64,000 bases of DNA from Dactylis glomerata. Lineage: Eukaryota > Streptophyta > Magnoliopsida > Poales > Poaceae. Below, in pieces: positions 10,000 through 21,600 of this stretch; within the stretch, counting starts at the first letter, position 1; each line of letters starts with the position of its first letter. Below the pieces are notes generated by a model. It searched no databases. It was not told the origin of the DNA and saw only the letters and a list, made by a program, of their open reading frames with translations. The stretch covers positions 7,479,702-7,543,701 of the forward strand of contig QXEO01000411.1 of assembly GCA_007115705.1 (NCBI GenBank), read 5' to 3'. The position numbers were made by a program, and so were the translations under genes.

Positions 10000-10866
10000 A
10001 TGGCGCTCCACTTAACCAAGTGGCGTATGCTCGGTACCCTGGAGGTGCCGTTGACTTTCGAGGAGGACCTGATTGAGCTCAGCCTCAAGATGGGTTGCCC
10101 CTACCCCGAGCTCAAGGGAGGACGGGTCGACAAGCCCGAGGACTCCGAGCAGACTTGGTTGGTGTCTTGTACGATCCGTGGCATTGTGCTGGATCCCAGC
10201 AACGAGGAGATTGAGGTGGACATCTTGGACCGTACATGGGAGGAGGGCTCTATTAGGGCCATGCAGGCGACCTTGGCTCGCTTGGTTCACTACCACCATG
10301 GGAGCCACGACTTGGGCCGCTTCGTGTACTTTAGGAGGCATGATGAGCATGGCTTTCCCGAGGAGTGCGTTCCTCACTACCACTTTGGTGGTCATATGCA
10401 GCACATGGAGTCTCTTCTCCACTGCACCCAGGTTCGCCTGGACTACACCAGGATGCAGCGAGACATCAAGGTGAACACTCTCATCAATGTTCGCCAGCAG
10501 CTGCAACTGAAGGAGGAGGAGCTTAAGGAAGCAAAGGGTGATGCGTACAGAGAGGGGAAGATTAGGTCTACCACCCACGAGCTCAACAACCATCTGCAGG
10601 CCAAGAACGACGAGCTTGAGGCCATGCTGGCCAAGATGGAGTCTCACATCGAGAAGCTTGAGGATGAGGGTGAGGATCTCCGCAAGGAGAACAAGGCCCT
10701 CCTAAGTGATGATGAGGACTACATCGAGGAGATGGGTATAGAGGAGGAGGAGCCCGATGAGGATGATCTTGCCTTCATCAATGACGGCAGCGAGGACGAG
10801 GAGGAGCCGTTACTCCCGGTGGAGGAGGACCCCGAGGAGCGAGATGACGACTCTACCGATGACTAG
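10000..10866 (+). CDS. orf0 of D: coiled-coil, acidic-tail protein (288 aa)
   Basis: A separate frame between the primer site and gag. The N-terminal ~150 residues form a globular-looking domain alignable with the E and H proteins (motifs like F-E-x-D-L-x-E-L, a G-x-P-x-P-E turn, and M-x-A-x-L-A-R-L). Residues ~165-235 are a heptad-rich coiled coil, and the last ~50 are mostly Asp/Glu with E-D-P-E-E near the end. The ATG follows 'ttttgtgtag', as in E and H, which supports this start. From memory, pre-gag ORFs of this kind (orf0) are described for some rice gypsy elements; function unknown. The 312 bp between it and gag hold no gene. The frame is intact although D gag-pol is broken. Confidence 0.75.
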   Translation: MALHLTKWRMLGTLEVPLTFEEDLIELSLKMGCPYPELKGGRVDKPEDSEQTWLVSCTIRGIVLDPSNEEIEVDILDRTWEEGSIRAMQATLARLVHYHHGSHDLGRFVYFRRHDEHGFPEECVPHYHFGGHMQHMESLLHCTQVRLDYTRMQRDIKVNTLINVRQQLQLKEEELKEAKGDAYREGKIRSTTHELNNHLQAKNDELEAMLAKMESHIEKLEDEGEDLRKENKALLSDDEDYIEEMGIEEEEPDEDDLAFINDGSEDEEEPLLPVEEDPEERDDDSTDD

Positions 10867-11178
10867 ATGCACCGCACTATCGATACTTAGCATTCCACAG
10901 CTTGTTGTGAGGAGCCTTTCCCCTATGTAATCGTTTGCCGACCCTTGATTTGGGTCGGTGGTACTTTGAGTCCTTTTGGTGTTAAGACTTGTTTATGTGG
11001 CTTGGATGTCAAATGCTATGTTATGGTTTATGCATGCCTTGGTCTTTTTATGGTGTTTCTCTCATGTTGTTTTGAAAAGAGTTTTTCTTGAACCAACTTT
11101 TGAAGGACCTCACCCCCCTTAGGAAAGGAACCTTGTTTCAGATTTATCAATTTTTGACTTACTCAAATCAAACTTCAG

Positions 11179-11520
11179 ATGGCTGAAGGAACCCGTGGTC
11201 GTGCTGGAGGCAACCCTCCACCACCACCCGAACCCAACATGACGCAAGTCTTGCGCTTGATGATGGAGGATCGCGAAACCACACGGGCTGAGCGACAAGC
11301 AACACTAGCTATCGTACAACAACTTGCTACGGGTAACAACAACAACAACAATGGCGGGAATGGCGAGGAGGCGCCAAGATCCCAACTCAAGGCCTTCCAA
11401 AACACCAACCCTCCTGTGTTCTCCAAGTGCATTGAACCTCTTGATGCGGACAATTGGCTCCACACCATTGAGAACAACTTGGAAGTCGCCGGTGTTGGAG
11501 ACAATGAAAAAGTCCTATTT
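11179..11520 (+). pseudogene. gag: gag of D, N-terminal fragment
   Basis: The start of the D gag-pol polyprotein: ATG, a proline-rich N-terminus, an arm with R-A-E-R-Q-A, then the beginning of the retrotransposon gag domain (N-P-P-V-F...D-A-D-N-W-L). At about 11514-11521 the frame runs directly into integrase sequence of element E. Compared with E and H gag, roughly 30 codons between this point and the resumption at 27655 are missing, so the E-side junction removed part of D gag. The other D gag segment is at 27655-28390. Confidence 0.85.
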
Positions 11521-12682
11521 CGCTCGATGTGACATCTGCCAGCGTGTCAAGGCTGAGCACCAAAGGCCTGCGGGTTTACTGCAGCCATTAAAGGTGCCAA
11601 TGTGGAAGTGGGAGGAAGTCGGAATGGATTTCATCACTGGGCTACCTAGATCAAATCGTGGCCACAACTCTATCTGGGTTATTATTGATCGCCTGACCAA
11701 GGTCGCCCACTTTCTACCTGTCAAGACCACCCAGAAAGGCCGAGACCTAGCCAACCTATATATGTCCAGAATTGTTAGCCTCCATGGAGTGCCCAAGGTG
11801 ATTGTGACTGATCGGGGCACTCAATTCACCTCAAGATTCTGTAACAAACTTCATGAAGCCTTGGGAACAAAACTCTCCTTTAGCACAGCCTACCACCCGC
11901 AGACTGGAGGCCAAACCAAAAGGGTAAATCAAATCCTCGAAGACATGCTTAGAGCCTGCGTCCTCTCATACGGAGCCAAGTGGGAGGACTGCCTGCCATT
12001 TGCCAAGTTCTCCTACAACAATAGCTATCAGGCTAGTCTACAGATGGCCCCCTTCAAAGCCTTATATGGCCGCAAGTGCCGTACCCCTCTCAACTGGTCC
12101 GAGACTGGAGAAAGCCAAGTGTTTGGGCCCGATGTCATCAAGGAAGCCAAAGAGCAAGTATAGCTCATCCGCAATCGTTTGAAAGCAGCCCAGTCCCAAC
12201 AAAAGAGTTATGCCGAGCCAAAGAGGAGACCTATCACCTTCAATGTGGGAGACTTCGTCTACCTTCGAGTCACACCACTCAAGGGTATGCAACGCTTCCA
12301 TGTCAAAGGTAAACTTGCACCCCGGTACATTGGACCATTCAAGATCTTGGACCGTAAAGGCGCCATGTCCTACAAGCTAGAACTGCCCCCAAAGCTATCC
12401 GAGTTCCATGATGTCGTCCATGTGTCGGAACTCCGCAAATGTCTCCAAGTCCCTAACAAGCCCAAGACCTTCAAGGAGATCGATCACAACTCCATTGATT
12501 TAAACCACGACCTCACTTATCGGGAGAGACCCATTCGCATTCTTGAAGAAGACGTCCGTCTTACTCGTAGACGCAAGATCAAGATGTATAAGGTGCAATG
12601 GAGTAACCATACTGAAGACGAAGCTACTTGGGAACATGAGGATTATCTTCGACGAGAGTTTCCCGAACTACTTCACGCTTAG
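11521..12682 (+). pseudogene. pol: Truncated pol of E, copy 1 (integrase to chromodomain)
   Basis: Starts inside the integrase zinc-binding region (C-D-I-C-Q-R) and continues through the integrase core to the C-terminal chromodomain (V-Q-W-S-N-H...W-E-H-E-D-Y). Nearly identical to 21993-23161, with about a dozen differences over 1.2 kb by eye. It shares with that copy a TAG at 12161-12163 and Lys in place of the catalytic Glu (codon 11918-11920). Unlike copy 2 it keeps CGA near 12653, where copy 2 has TGA. A polypurine tract aaggggggaa (12712-12721) and an LTR follow. Confidence 0.9.
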
Positions 12683-14031
12683 CTACCGAATCTCGGGATG
12701 AGATTCTTTTTAAGGGGGGAAGGTCTGTAACACCCCACTTTTGTTGACAAAAATTAAAACCTTGTTTAAGTACTTTATTTTGGGTGAATTAAAAACTTTT
12801 GCTAAGCAATGTGCTTGTGTGCTATCATACATGACCTCATGTGTGTTTGTGTATGATTTCATGTGAATGTGTGTGTGTGTGAATACATGCCATGAACCTT
12901 CTTTTTCAACACATGTGTTTTATGAACTAGAAAGAGTGCTATGATTTTATGCATCAAATTTTGACCCTAGCTTATGCTTGTGTGCACCAAAAACCCTAGC
13001 ATGAATCCTTTGTTTGATCACCTCTCTATTCTTTTCTTTTCCTTTTATTTTTGCTCCTTTATCCGAAATTATAGACTTCTCTAAAACCCTAGCATATCAA
13101 GATCAAAATTCTTCAAACTTTGGCTATGACCTCCTAACTATGTTTAAAACCTCTGAAGACTATTTTGAGAGATTTTCAAATCTAGTTTGGTTGAATTCAA
13201 ATTTCAAATTTGAATTCGGCTAAGTTACCCTAGCCTTTGCTTAATCTCTTCCCTCTCTCTTTTTCCTTCTCTTGCAAGCTGACCAAGGGGAGGGAAGGGG
13301 ATCTACTGGGGATCTCTCTCTGGAGTCAAGGGATCCTCAAAACTCTTTTCTGCTTGTCCTATTCACTTGGCATCGAGGGGAAGAGGAGGAGCCTGAGGCC
13401 ACCCTGCCAGTACTCCCTCTCTTTGATCACCCCCACCGCCGTAGACCCCAAATGGGCGTGCGCCACCCTGCTGGCCCCCTAGCCCGACCCCCACCTCACA
13501 GAGACCGACCCAGCACACCCCACACCGCCCAGGACATCGCCGAGACACCACCGTGGATGCCCAGCGTGAGCAGCCCAGCACCGACCGCCTCCTGTACTGT
13601 CACCTCGCCCTCGAGCCCCTCAGTGCACCCTTGAACAATTCCTCGAGCCACCCCTGCCCTAGGCCTAGCGTACGCGACGCCCCGTCCATGCAAACGTGGC
13701 ACGAGCTGGCCGCCCAGCGCGTCCAGAGCGGGCAGCGCGTTCCCGTGCGCCCGCACCCCATCTAGCCCCACTCTGCACCAGCACCTGCACGGCAACGTGC
13801 CACCGACGCGATGACGCCCTCGCCTTGCACGGTGATGCACCCAGCTGACCGCGCCGCACACCATTTTGCCTCCACGTACTCTGAAACTGCCTCCCTCGTG
13901 ACCAAACCGGCTAGCCACCGACACTGCCGTCCGTACCCCTAGATCCAGCTCATGACGCCGTCCCCAGACACCGCACACGACGGCCAATCGCTTCCGACGA
14001 GACCCACCCTATACCGAGCTCACGCCTGTAG

Positions 14032-14038
14032 TTATAAG
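14032..14038 (+). promoter_or_regulatory. TATA-like box of E LTR 1
   Basis: ttataag, followed by a CT-rich stretch, in the same relative place as the TATA boxes of D and H. Weaker match than those. Confidence 0.5.
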
Positions 14039-15521
14039 CCGAGAACCCCCTCTGGAACCCTCTCCTCCCTCTCATTTGCCCCCTCTCCACTCTCACTCGT
14101 CTACAGGACCTCGCCGCCGTGAAGCCGGGACGAGTCCGTCGCTGGAGAGCTCGAGAGCTTTGGTTAGATCGTCGACGGTGATGGTGAAGGTTGCAGTCGA
14201 TCTAGCCGGAGTCTCTACACTCTCCTTGCTTTCTGAAACTCGCCTCCACCCTCTGGATCTCACCCCCTCCATTTCTTCTCCCGTGGCAGGCCGTAGCCGT
14301 CGACCTCGCCGACCATCACCGGAGCTTATCGAGACGTCGTCGACACCACCGCGAGCACCATCTCTTATGCATGCAAGTCCATTGGTCGCCCCTCATCTCC
14401 TAAACAGCTCCGCCGTCGATCCGACCGCCGTCAACCACCAGCCATCCCTCGGTGAGCCCTCCCCTGCGAAACCCTAGCGGAAGCTGCCTCGTGCGGCTGC
14501 ATGCAGAGGACGGCGATGACGACGGCGATCTGCCGTCGCCTGCCTCCTAGTCAGACGGCCGAGGCGCCCCCGTACCGATTCGGTCAGAGCCGGGCTGGCC
14601 GGCAAGCCAGCGGGCCATTCTGGCCCAGATCTGGCGAGGCCTGGCCAGATCTGGCCTCTTTACTTTTTTTCGCCTGAGTGTTTCTATGATAATTATTACT
14701 GCTACATTCTAAATTGCTTAGAAAATTTTCTAGGCATCAAAAATTTGTGATTCAAATTTTCCTGTGATCCATGCAATATTGTCTAGCCACTGGTACTGCA
14801 TGTTTGATTTTTAGGGTCTTATATATTATCTGGTAATTAAATATGGTAGATCTATTGTTTTTCACTCATATTTGCAAGTAAGTTGTTCTGTGTAATGAAA
14901 ATTAGTGATTCCAATTTTCGGAGGTGCTTTACTGTTTTGTTGAACTATAGGAACTAGATTTACTATTTTAGGAGCTGTGCATTGCCTGCAGTAAATATTT
15001 TAGGGTTATTAGTTTTCTGCCTTGTTTTATTTATTGTGCTCTGTAGGTTTATTATTTTTGATTGATTCCACCTCTGGTGTATTGTGCATCTCAGTAGCTT
15101 TCCAGTATGACCTCTGGTAAATTTTTTGGAGCTACATAAAATTTTAGGGAAATATATTGCTATTCTAGTGGTTAATGGGAATAGAAAATTCCTAGTAATT
15201 TACCTTTTTAATCTTTTGGATTGATTCCAAGTGTGTTGCTTCTGTAATGTTGTTAGCTACCTGTAAGTATGCTGGATGCCATGTTTTGATTAACCATGAT
15301 ACCTACAAGTTGTTTGTTTGTGATTAGGTATTACTATGCTAATAGAAATTGCTTGCTATTATTATGGTAGTTTATTCTTTTGTAAATGAGATATTGGTTC
15401 AGATATCTGAACATGTTTGCTTCTAATACTCAATGCTTGAGTTGTGTGATGTTTGCGTTGAGTGTGATCCATGTATGCATGAATGCTTATTGTGTGTGTG
15501 TTATTGTTTTTCCGGCAATAG

Positions 15522-15599
15522 AATCAAACGACGATTGTGCGGAGGAAGGGGAGGTGTTTGAGTACCAGGAAGAAGGAGAACAGGGACAAGCCAACCAAG
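15522..15599 (+). other. Acidic exon-like block, E LTR 1
   Basis: 78 nt between acceptor-like 'ccggcaatag' and GC-type donor-like CAAG/GCAAGCC. The frame from the third base gives an acidic peptide ending ...G-Q-A-N-Q. A GT donor-like site (gtgagc, 14452) lies upstream at the end of the GC-rich leader, giving an intron-like interval of about 1.07 kb. Confidence 0.4.
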
Positions 15600-16348
15600 G
15601 CAAGCCATCTACTTGTTGCATATCTGAATCCTACTAAGTCACTATGCATTGTTCTACTCTTGTTTTCTTAATATGCATGATTTTCTATATTGCTATTATT
15701 TCCTATATAGCAATAGTTGATGACTTAGCTCCACAAGTCGACTTGATATCATCTAACAAGATGACACCCTTGACACCTAACTCAACACCCCTATATTAGA
15801 GACTTGATGGTTAGCATCATGGTCTTTGGAAAACTCTTAGTGGAGCAAAAAACTCTAGGATGGGAAAACTCTCAGAAAAGTTTCGAAAATGGTTTCGAAA
15901 ACCTTAGAGTAGTATCTACTCCACTGAAATGATTTCTAAATGATTTTCGGGACAAATGGGAATTGGGATATGGAAGGAAAGGAGTTGGTGGTTTTAGAAA
16001 AAGGCATTGGTGTTTCTTTGTAGTCGCTCGGAGCAATTAACCCGTGCAACCACATTACCCCGGTATGGGACAGGGCCTAGTTTGAAGTCTGTCTGCTTTA
16101 GTGCGGGGAGCCTCACAACTATATAAGGGTCTGTAGGACCCCAAAATCCGGGTTGACGCCAAAAGAAGTCAACACATATCACAGCATATCCCGAGCCACC
16201 GGAAGACACTTGGGTTCTCCCGCCGTGGCGCCGGAGTAACGCTCTGGAGGAGGTACTGCCAGGACGTGCTGGGGAGGTAAACTCTACAGGGTAGGCACCC
16301 GTACTAAGGTAGATAGATGGAGGGCTTTGATCGATTATCCGAACCCCG

Positions 16349-16460
16349 CATACTTGTGTATGATGGTCTGTGGTGGTATCCCGGTGGATTTATCGGATGG
16401 TGTGGGTAAAGTGTACAACCTCTGCGGAGTGTAAACCTATTCGAATAGCAGAGTCCTCGG
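16349..16460 (+). promoter_or_regulatory. Palindrome row in E LTR 1
   Basis: CATAC-TTGT-GTATG, then CTCTGCGGAG (mutated centre), CTATTCGAATAG, and CAGAGTCCTCGG (first arm mutated). LTR 2 holds the better preserved forms. Confidence 0.5.
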
Positions 16461-16868
16461 TCATGGATGGTTGTGAAGATCACTACATTGCCCAATGTCA
16501 GGTTTTGGTTTTATAAATGGTTTCCAAGAAAAATGGAGTTTGTGCCAGACGGAGTACTTGGAGGGTACGGCTGTGGCATGGGTGTGGTTCAGAGTACTTG
16601 GAGGGTACTGCCGACGACTTGAGGTGGTCATGTCTGATTGACCACCGACCTTATCTTGCAAAGGAGTTTCCCCCTTTCCTAGAGCTTTTTCCTATAATTG
16701 TTTTATAAAAGTCTTCTTTAATAAGGATATAGAAATGTCGTAAGACATGCTATGTCTACATAGAAAACTTGCTCGTTTATAGTTTCATTAAAGCCAAGGC
16801 AACCCTTGCTACAGCCATATAGCATGTAAATGTTTCTCTCCTAGATGGTTTGCGAGTACAATTCCAAA

Positions 16869-16967
16869 ATGTACTCATGGCTTTGTCCCTGGCTATTAAC
16901 TTGGCCAGACTTTGGTGATGACTATGAGGAGGACGATGAGGAGTATGATGACGCCCGTGCAAATTAG
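16869..16967 (+). CDS. Small acidic LTR ORF, E LTR 1 copy (32 aa)
   Basis: M-Y-S-W-L-C-P-W-L-L-T-W start, acidic tail, ...A-R-A-N-stop. An in-frame upstream ATG (M-V-C-E-Y...) at 16845, right after acceptor-like 'cctag', would extend it to 40 codons. Differs from the LTR 2 copy by two amino acids. Confidence 0.4.
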   Translation: MYSWLCPWLLTWPDFGDDYEEDDEEYDDARAN

Positions 16968-17250
16968 GAATCGTTTCCCGGTCAGTCGCCTGTAGGGTAG
17001 TAGGCCTGGCTTGGGTCGACTACGCTGCATGTATCCACTGCTACTTCATGAATAAGTGTGTCAGTTGAACTTGCCCTGCGTGGCATTTATATTCAGCTAA
17101 GTGGCTTATGTAAGACTTTAATACTCGTATGTAATGGATGATGTAATCTGAAATGCCAACTCTGTTATGTGGATTCACGACGGTCTCCTGGGATCGTGAA
17201 TTGTATGCATAACGGGAATCCCGGGTGGTAAGCCGGGGTCCCCACAGAGT

Positions 17251-17263
17251 TGGTATCAGAGCC
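17251..17263 (+). other. Primer binding site of E (initiator-Met tRNA)
   Basis: tggtatcagagcc, four bases after the LTR 1 end; same as in D and H. Confidence 0.85.
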
Positions 17264-17502
17264 ATCCTGACCATAGGAAACCCTAGTTTAGCATGGGCGT
17301 TAAACCGGACCAAAAAGTTATTTTCTAAAAACTAAAAAGAGATGGCTATATATATCAAAGGTAAATATATATTGCTCTCATCTCTTCCCTTATTCTTTAA
17401 GCATCTTTAACTTACTTGCATTTTAATTCAAGCTTTTACTTATGTATAAATTTTGCACACTTGGGTAAGTCATTAATAAACTCTACTCTAAAATTTGTGT
17501 AG

Positions 17503-18360
17503 ATGGACGCTCCTACTGCACATCGACAGATCGGCACCCACGAGGACGTGTTGATCTTCGAGCGAGACTTGGTTGAGCTGGCCGCGCGCCTTGGACGCCC
17601 ACGTCCCGAGGTGCGAGGCTACCGCCTGTTCGAGGAGGGTACCCGGGAGCTGGCGATCCAGGTGGTTTGCCAGGTCCGTGGGAAGGAGGTCCCGCCTACC
17701 TCACCGGAGTTCACCTTCGAGGTGATCGAGCGCAACTGGGGCGATGGCCTGATGCGCGTTCTGCGACACGCCATCTCACGCCTCGTCCACCTCCACTACG
17801 ACGAGCTACTTGGTACCTGCTACGAGTACTACGGGAGGGTCGACGCCGATGGCCTTCCCTACCAGGCGGCCGTGCACACCCCCTTCAGTCACCACTTCTG
17901 CCACACCGAGGCTCTTCTACACTACACGCAGGAGCATCTGGACCACGTCCGGATGGTCGCCAATGAGAGAGGGCTAGAGCTAGCTGTTCTTCGTGAGGAC
18001 CTCCAGGAGTCTATCTTCTCACGTCACCGTCTCCTCTCTGCCAAGAGGAAGATCGTGAAGAAGAACAAGGCTCTTAGGAGGCGCGTCCGCGAGTTGGAGG
18101 ACCACTTGGCTTCTCTTGAGAGCCACGTGTCCGAGCTAGAGGAGGAGACCGCCGAGCTCCGCAAGGAGAACGAGGCAGTACTCGGCCGCAACGACGAACA
18201 CCAGGAGGCCTTCGACGAGGAGCCCGCTAGCACCGACGACGACGACCATGGTAGCAAGAGCGGTGATGACCGCAACGCTATCCTGGACTTCTACGCTCCT
18301 GAGACTCCTAGTGAGGAGGACCCCGAGGAGTTAGTCCCCCACGTTAGCAACGACGAGTAG
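17503..18360 (+). CDS. orf0 of E: coiled-coil, acidic-tail protein (285 aa)
   Basis: Homologue of the D (288 aa) and H (260 aa) pre-gag proteins. N-terminal domain with I-F-E-R-D-L-V-E-L and G-R-P-R-P-E-V, middle W-G-D-G-L-M-R-V and S-R-L-V-H-L-H, coiled coil at ~155-225 rich in Arg/Lys/Glu, acidic tail containing E-E-D-P-E-E. The start follows 'tttgtgtag' as in the others. High GC content and strong G/C third-position bias set it apart from the AT-rich leader. The frame is fully open, although the downstream gag-pol carries eight nonsense codons. The ~320 bp between it and gag contain no gene. Function unknown; the acidic tail and coiled coil suggest protein-protein contact. Confidence 0.75.
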   Translation: MDAPTAHRQIGTHEDVLIFERDLVELAARLGRPRPEVRGYRLFEEGTRELAIQVVCQVRGKEVPPTSPEFTFEVIERNWGDGLMRVLRHAISRLVHLHYDELLGTCYEYYGRVDADGLPYQAAVHTPFSHHFCHTEALLHYTQEHLDHVRMVANERGLELAVLREDLQESIFSRHRLLSAKRKIVKKNKALRRRVRELEDHLASLESHVSELEEETAELRKENEAVLGRNDEHQEAFDEEPASTDDDDHGSKSGDDRNAILDFYAPETPSEEDPEELVPHVSNDE

Positions 18361-18681
18361 ATTCCACCACTCTACCTCTCACGTTGGCTGCCGCATAGTT
18401 GTTAGTTTACTCCCTTTTGCGTATCTGTGTTGTATGGTCTATCTGGAACCATTTGGTATGTGTGTTGTGTGAGACTTTGTGGTATGTGTATGACTGGACA
18501 TGTTTGGCACTCTTTTGCTTGTATATATTATGTATGCCTGGACTTGTTATGCATGGTTGTTGTTGAAGTATGTTATGTATGGCTGCCATGGATGTTATGT
18601 TATGCATGAGTTTAGTTCTTTTTATTTGAAGCATGCCTAAGTTTCCTTGTTATTAATCTCACCAAACCACTTCTCTCCAAA

Positions 18682-21600
18682 ATGGCTCCGGAAACGCGAG
18701 GCCAAGCTGGAGGCAATCCGCCACCACCCCCTGAACCCAGCATGGAGCAGCTGGGGCGGCTCATGCTTGAAGACCGCGAAGCCGCGCGCCGAGCGCCAAG
18801 CGAACCTTGCAACCCTACAGCACCTTGCACAAATTGCCACCCATCACAACAATCATGGTGGCAATGACGACGAGGAACCCCGTAACAAGCTTAGGGATTT
18901 CCAAAACTCCAACCCTCCAACCTTCACCAAGTCCACCGAACCATTGGACACCGATGATTGGCTCCGCACCATCGAGAACAAGCTCAAATATGCGGGAGTT
19001 GGAGAGAACGAGAAGGTGCTCTACGCCACCCATTTCCTAGCAGGAGCAGCGGGTGCATGGTTGGAGAACGTCCGCGCCATGCAGCCCGAAGGCCAAGTAA
19101 TGACTTGGGAAGCCTTCAAGACCAAGTTCCGTAAGGCTCATATTCCCTTCGGACTTATCAAGATCATGCGTGACAAGTTTCTCAACCTCAAGCAAGGTGG
19201 TATGAGTGTCACCGAGTACCTCAACAAGTTCACTACTTGGGGGAGGTATGCCCCTAATGACATAGACACCGATGAGAAGAAGAGGGAACGCTTCCTGAAT
19301 GGACTTCAGGAAGAACTGCAAACCTATCTGGTAGCTGTGCCTTACAATGACCTGGAAGCTCTGGTAGATGCTGCTATCATGGTGGAAGACAAGAACAAAG
19401 CTGCCTGCGAAAGTCGGAAGAGGAGAATGATGAGTCAGGGTGGATCGAGCAGCCAAAGATCCCGCAGCATGCCCCCATCAAGGTCTGCGCCACCCCCTCA
19501 GAGGTTCGCCTCTCAAGCTCCCAGGCCCAATAACCCCAACCGCCAATACCCAAGCAACCGCCCTACCAGCGGGAATCCTTCTGGAGGAAACCGCAACACC
19601 TTCAACCCCACCAACCGCAGCCAAGGAAGTGGCTGCTATACTTGTGGCCAGCCAGGGCATTTCTCTAAGGAGTGCCCCCTGAAGAAACCTCCTACGCCGA
19701 GCCTCAGCGCGCCGCGACCCAATCAGGGTCAAAGCCGTGGACCCCCTGGGAGGAACCCGAAGAGTCAAGCAAATGTTGCTCGAGGCCGCCTGAATCATGT
19801 CAACGCAGCTGAAGCTGAAGAGGCACCCGATGTTGTGCTTGGTACGTTTCTCGTCAACTCCGTGCCTGCGAAAATTCTATTTGATTCTGGCGCATCACAT
19901 TCATTTGTCATAGAGAACTTCGTGGATAAGGGTAGACTGAAACCTAGTCGCAGGGATAGACTCATGATAGTGCGAATCCCTGGTTCATCTGTCAAGACTC
20001 AACTGTCCTGCAGAGATGTCCCAGTAGAACTCTACGGGGAGAAGTTCCAAGCGGATCTGATTGTTATAGGCACAAAAGGATTGGATGTGGTACTTGGAAT
20101 GGACTAGATGTCCAAGTACCAGGGGCACATTGATTGTGCTCGAAAGGCCATAACCGTGACTAGCAGTAGTGGGGTCCAGATTGAACACGTAGCAACCATG
20201 CCATCCCGCAAAGCCTACTACAAGAAGTCTGTCTCTAGGCCGACTCTTGATCAAGTTCCGGTGGTATGTGAGTACCCCGACGTCTTCCCTGAGGAGTTGC
20301 CAGGTATGCCCCCTGACCGGGATATCGAGTTTGTGATTGAGTTGATTCCCGGAACAGCTCCCATTGCTCAGCGACCCTATCGTATGAACCCCCAAGAACT
20401 TGAGGAGTTAAAGAAGCAACTTGCTGACATGCTCAGCAAAGGCCTTATCCGTCCCAGCGCTTCACATTGGGGATCGCCTGTTCTGTTTGTGGACAAGCGA
20501 GACGGTACCATACGACTGTGTGTGGATTACCGTAAACTCAATGAGGTGACCATCAAGAATAAATACCCACTCCCGAAGATTGAAGACCTGTTCGATTAGC
20601 TGAATGGAGCCAAAGTGTTCTCCAAGATTGATCTCCGCACTGGATATCATCAGCTGAAGGTCCGAGAGTCCGATATTCCCAAGACCGCTTTCACCACTCG
20701 CTACGGCCTATTCGAGTACACCATCATGTCCTTTGGCCTAACCAATGCCCCCGCCTATTTCATGAATCTCATGAATAAGGTGTTCATGAAGTTCCTCGAC
20801 AAGTTTCTGGTGGTCTTCATCGACGACATCTTGGTCTATTCTAAGACCAAGGAAGAGCACGCAGAACATCTGCGGCTAGTACTGGGAACCCTGCGCGAAC
20901 ACCAACTTTACGCCAAGTTCAGCAAATGTGAGTTCTGGCTAAAAGAAGTTGGTTTTCTAGGCCATGTACTCTCAGCCGGTGGAGTATCCGTTGACCCCTC
21001 GAAGATCACCTCCATCATTGAAAGAAAAGCCCCAACCAATCCCACCGAAGTCCGAGCATTCCTTGGGCTAGCCGGGTATTACCGAAAGTTTGTAGAAGGG
21101 TTCTCCAGCATTGCTCGCCCATTGACTCAGCTGCTCAAGAAAGATAAGAAGTTTGAGTGGACTGAGAAGTGCGAGTAGAGTTTCCAAGAGCTCAAGAAGA
21201 GACTAGTGACAGCTCCTATCCTAACCATGCCCGATATTACCAAAATCTTCGATGTCTACTGCGATGCATCCAAGATTGGTCTTGGAGGTGTCTTGATGCA
21301 AGACGGCAAAGTTATCGCCTACCTATCCCGTCAACTGCGCCCTCACGAGCTGAATTACCCTACCCATGACCTTGAGCTTGCCGCTGTTGTCCATGCCCTC
21401 AAAACATGGCGACACTACCTTATGGGGAATCGTTGTGAGATCTACACAGACCATAAGAGCCTAAAGTACATCTTCTCCCAGAAAGAGTTGAACATGAGAC
21501 AAAGGAGATGGATTGAGCTCATCAAAGACTACGACCTAGGCATTCATTATCATCCTGGTAAAGCGAATGTGGTCGCCGATGCCCTCAGCTGAGAGCCTTG

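Larger units (their letters stand above)
12726..17246 (+). repeat. LTR 1 of E
   Basis: 4521 bp, TGTAACACCCCAC... to ...GGTCCCCACA, preceded by a polypurine tract and followed by a primer site, so it serves both as 3' LTR of the truncated copy and 5' LTR of the complete one. It differs from LTR 2 at about two positions per hundred in sampled stretches, and it keeps ~60 bp near 14170-14230 that LTR 2 has lost. A (TG)n run lies at 12865-12882. Overlapping ORFs at 13237-14477 lie in the GC-rich promoter/leader zone and are not credible genes. Confidence 0.92.

Noticed and set aside
10012..10647. 211-codon antisense ORF opposite D orf0 (also 39829-40410 opposite H orf0)
   Set aside because: Leu-rich antisense shadows of G/C-biased coding sequence; not conserved among the three elements.
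12865..12882. (TG)n run, also near 23347-23363, as a functional element
   Set aside because: A short simple repeat that varies in length between the two E LTRs; ordinary microsatellite behaviour.
16108..16124. 'actatataaggg' in the E LTR as a promoter TATA box
   Set aside because: It lies downstream of the acidic block, is not kept in H, and a better placed TATA-like site with CT-rich downstream sequence exists at 14032.
18647..18790. Upstream in-frame start for E gag giving a 486-codon frame
   Set aside because: The first ~50 residues do not resemble gag. The ATG at 18682 in another frame matches D and H, and a 2-nt deletion near 18786 explains the frame change.
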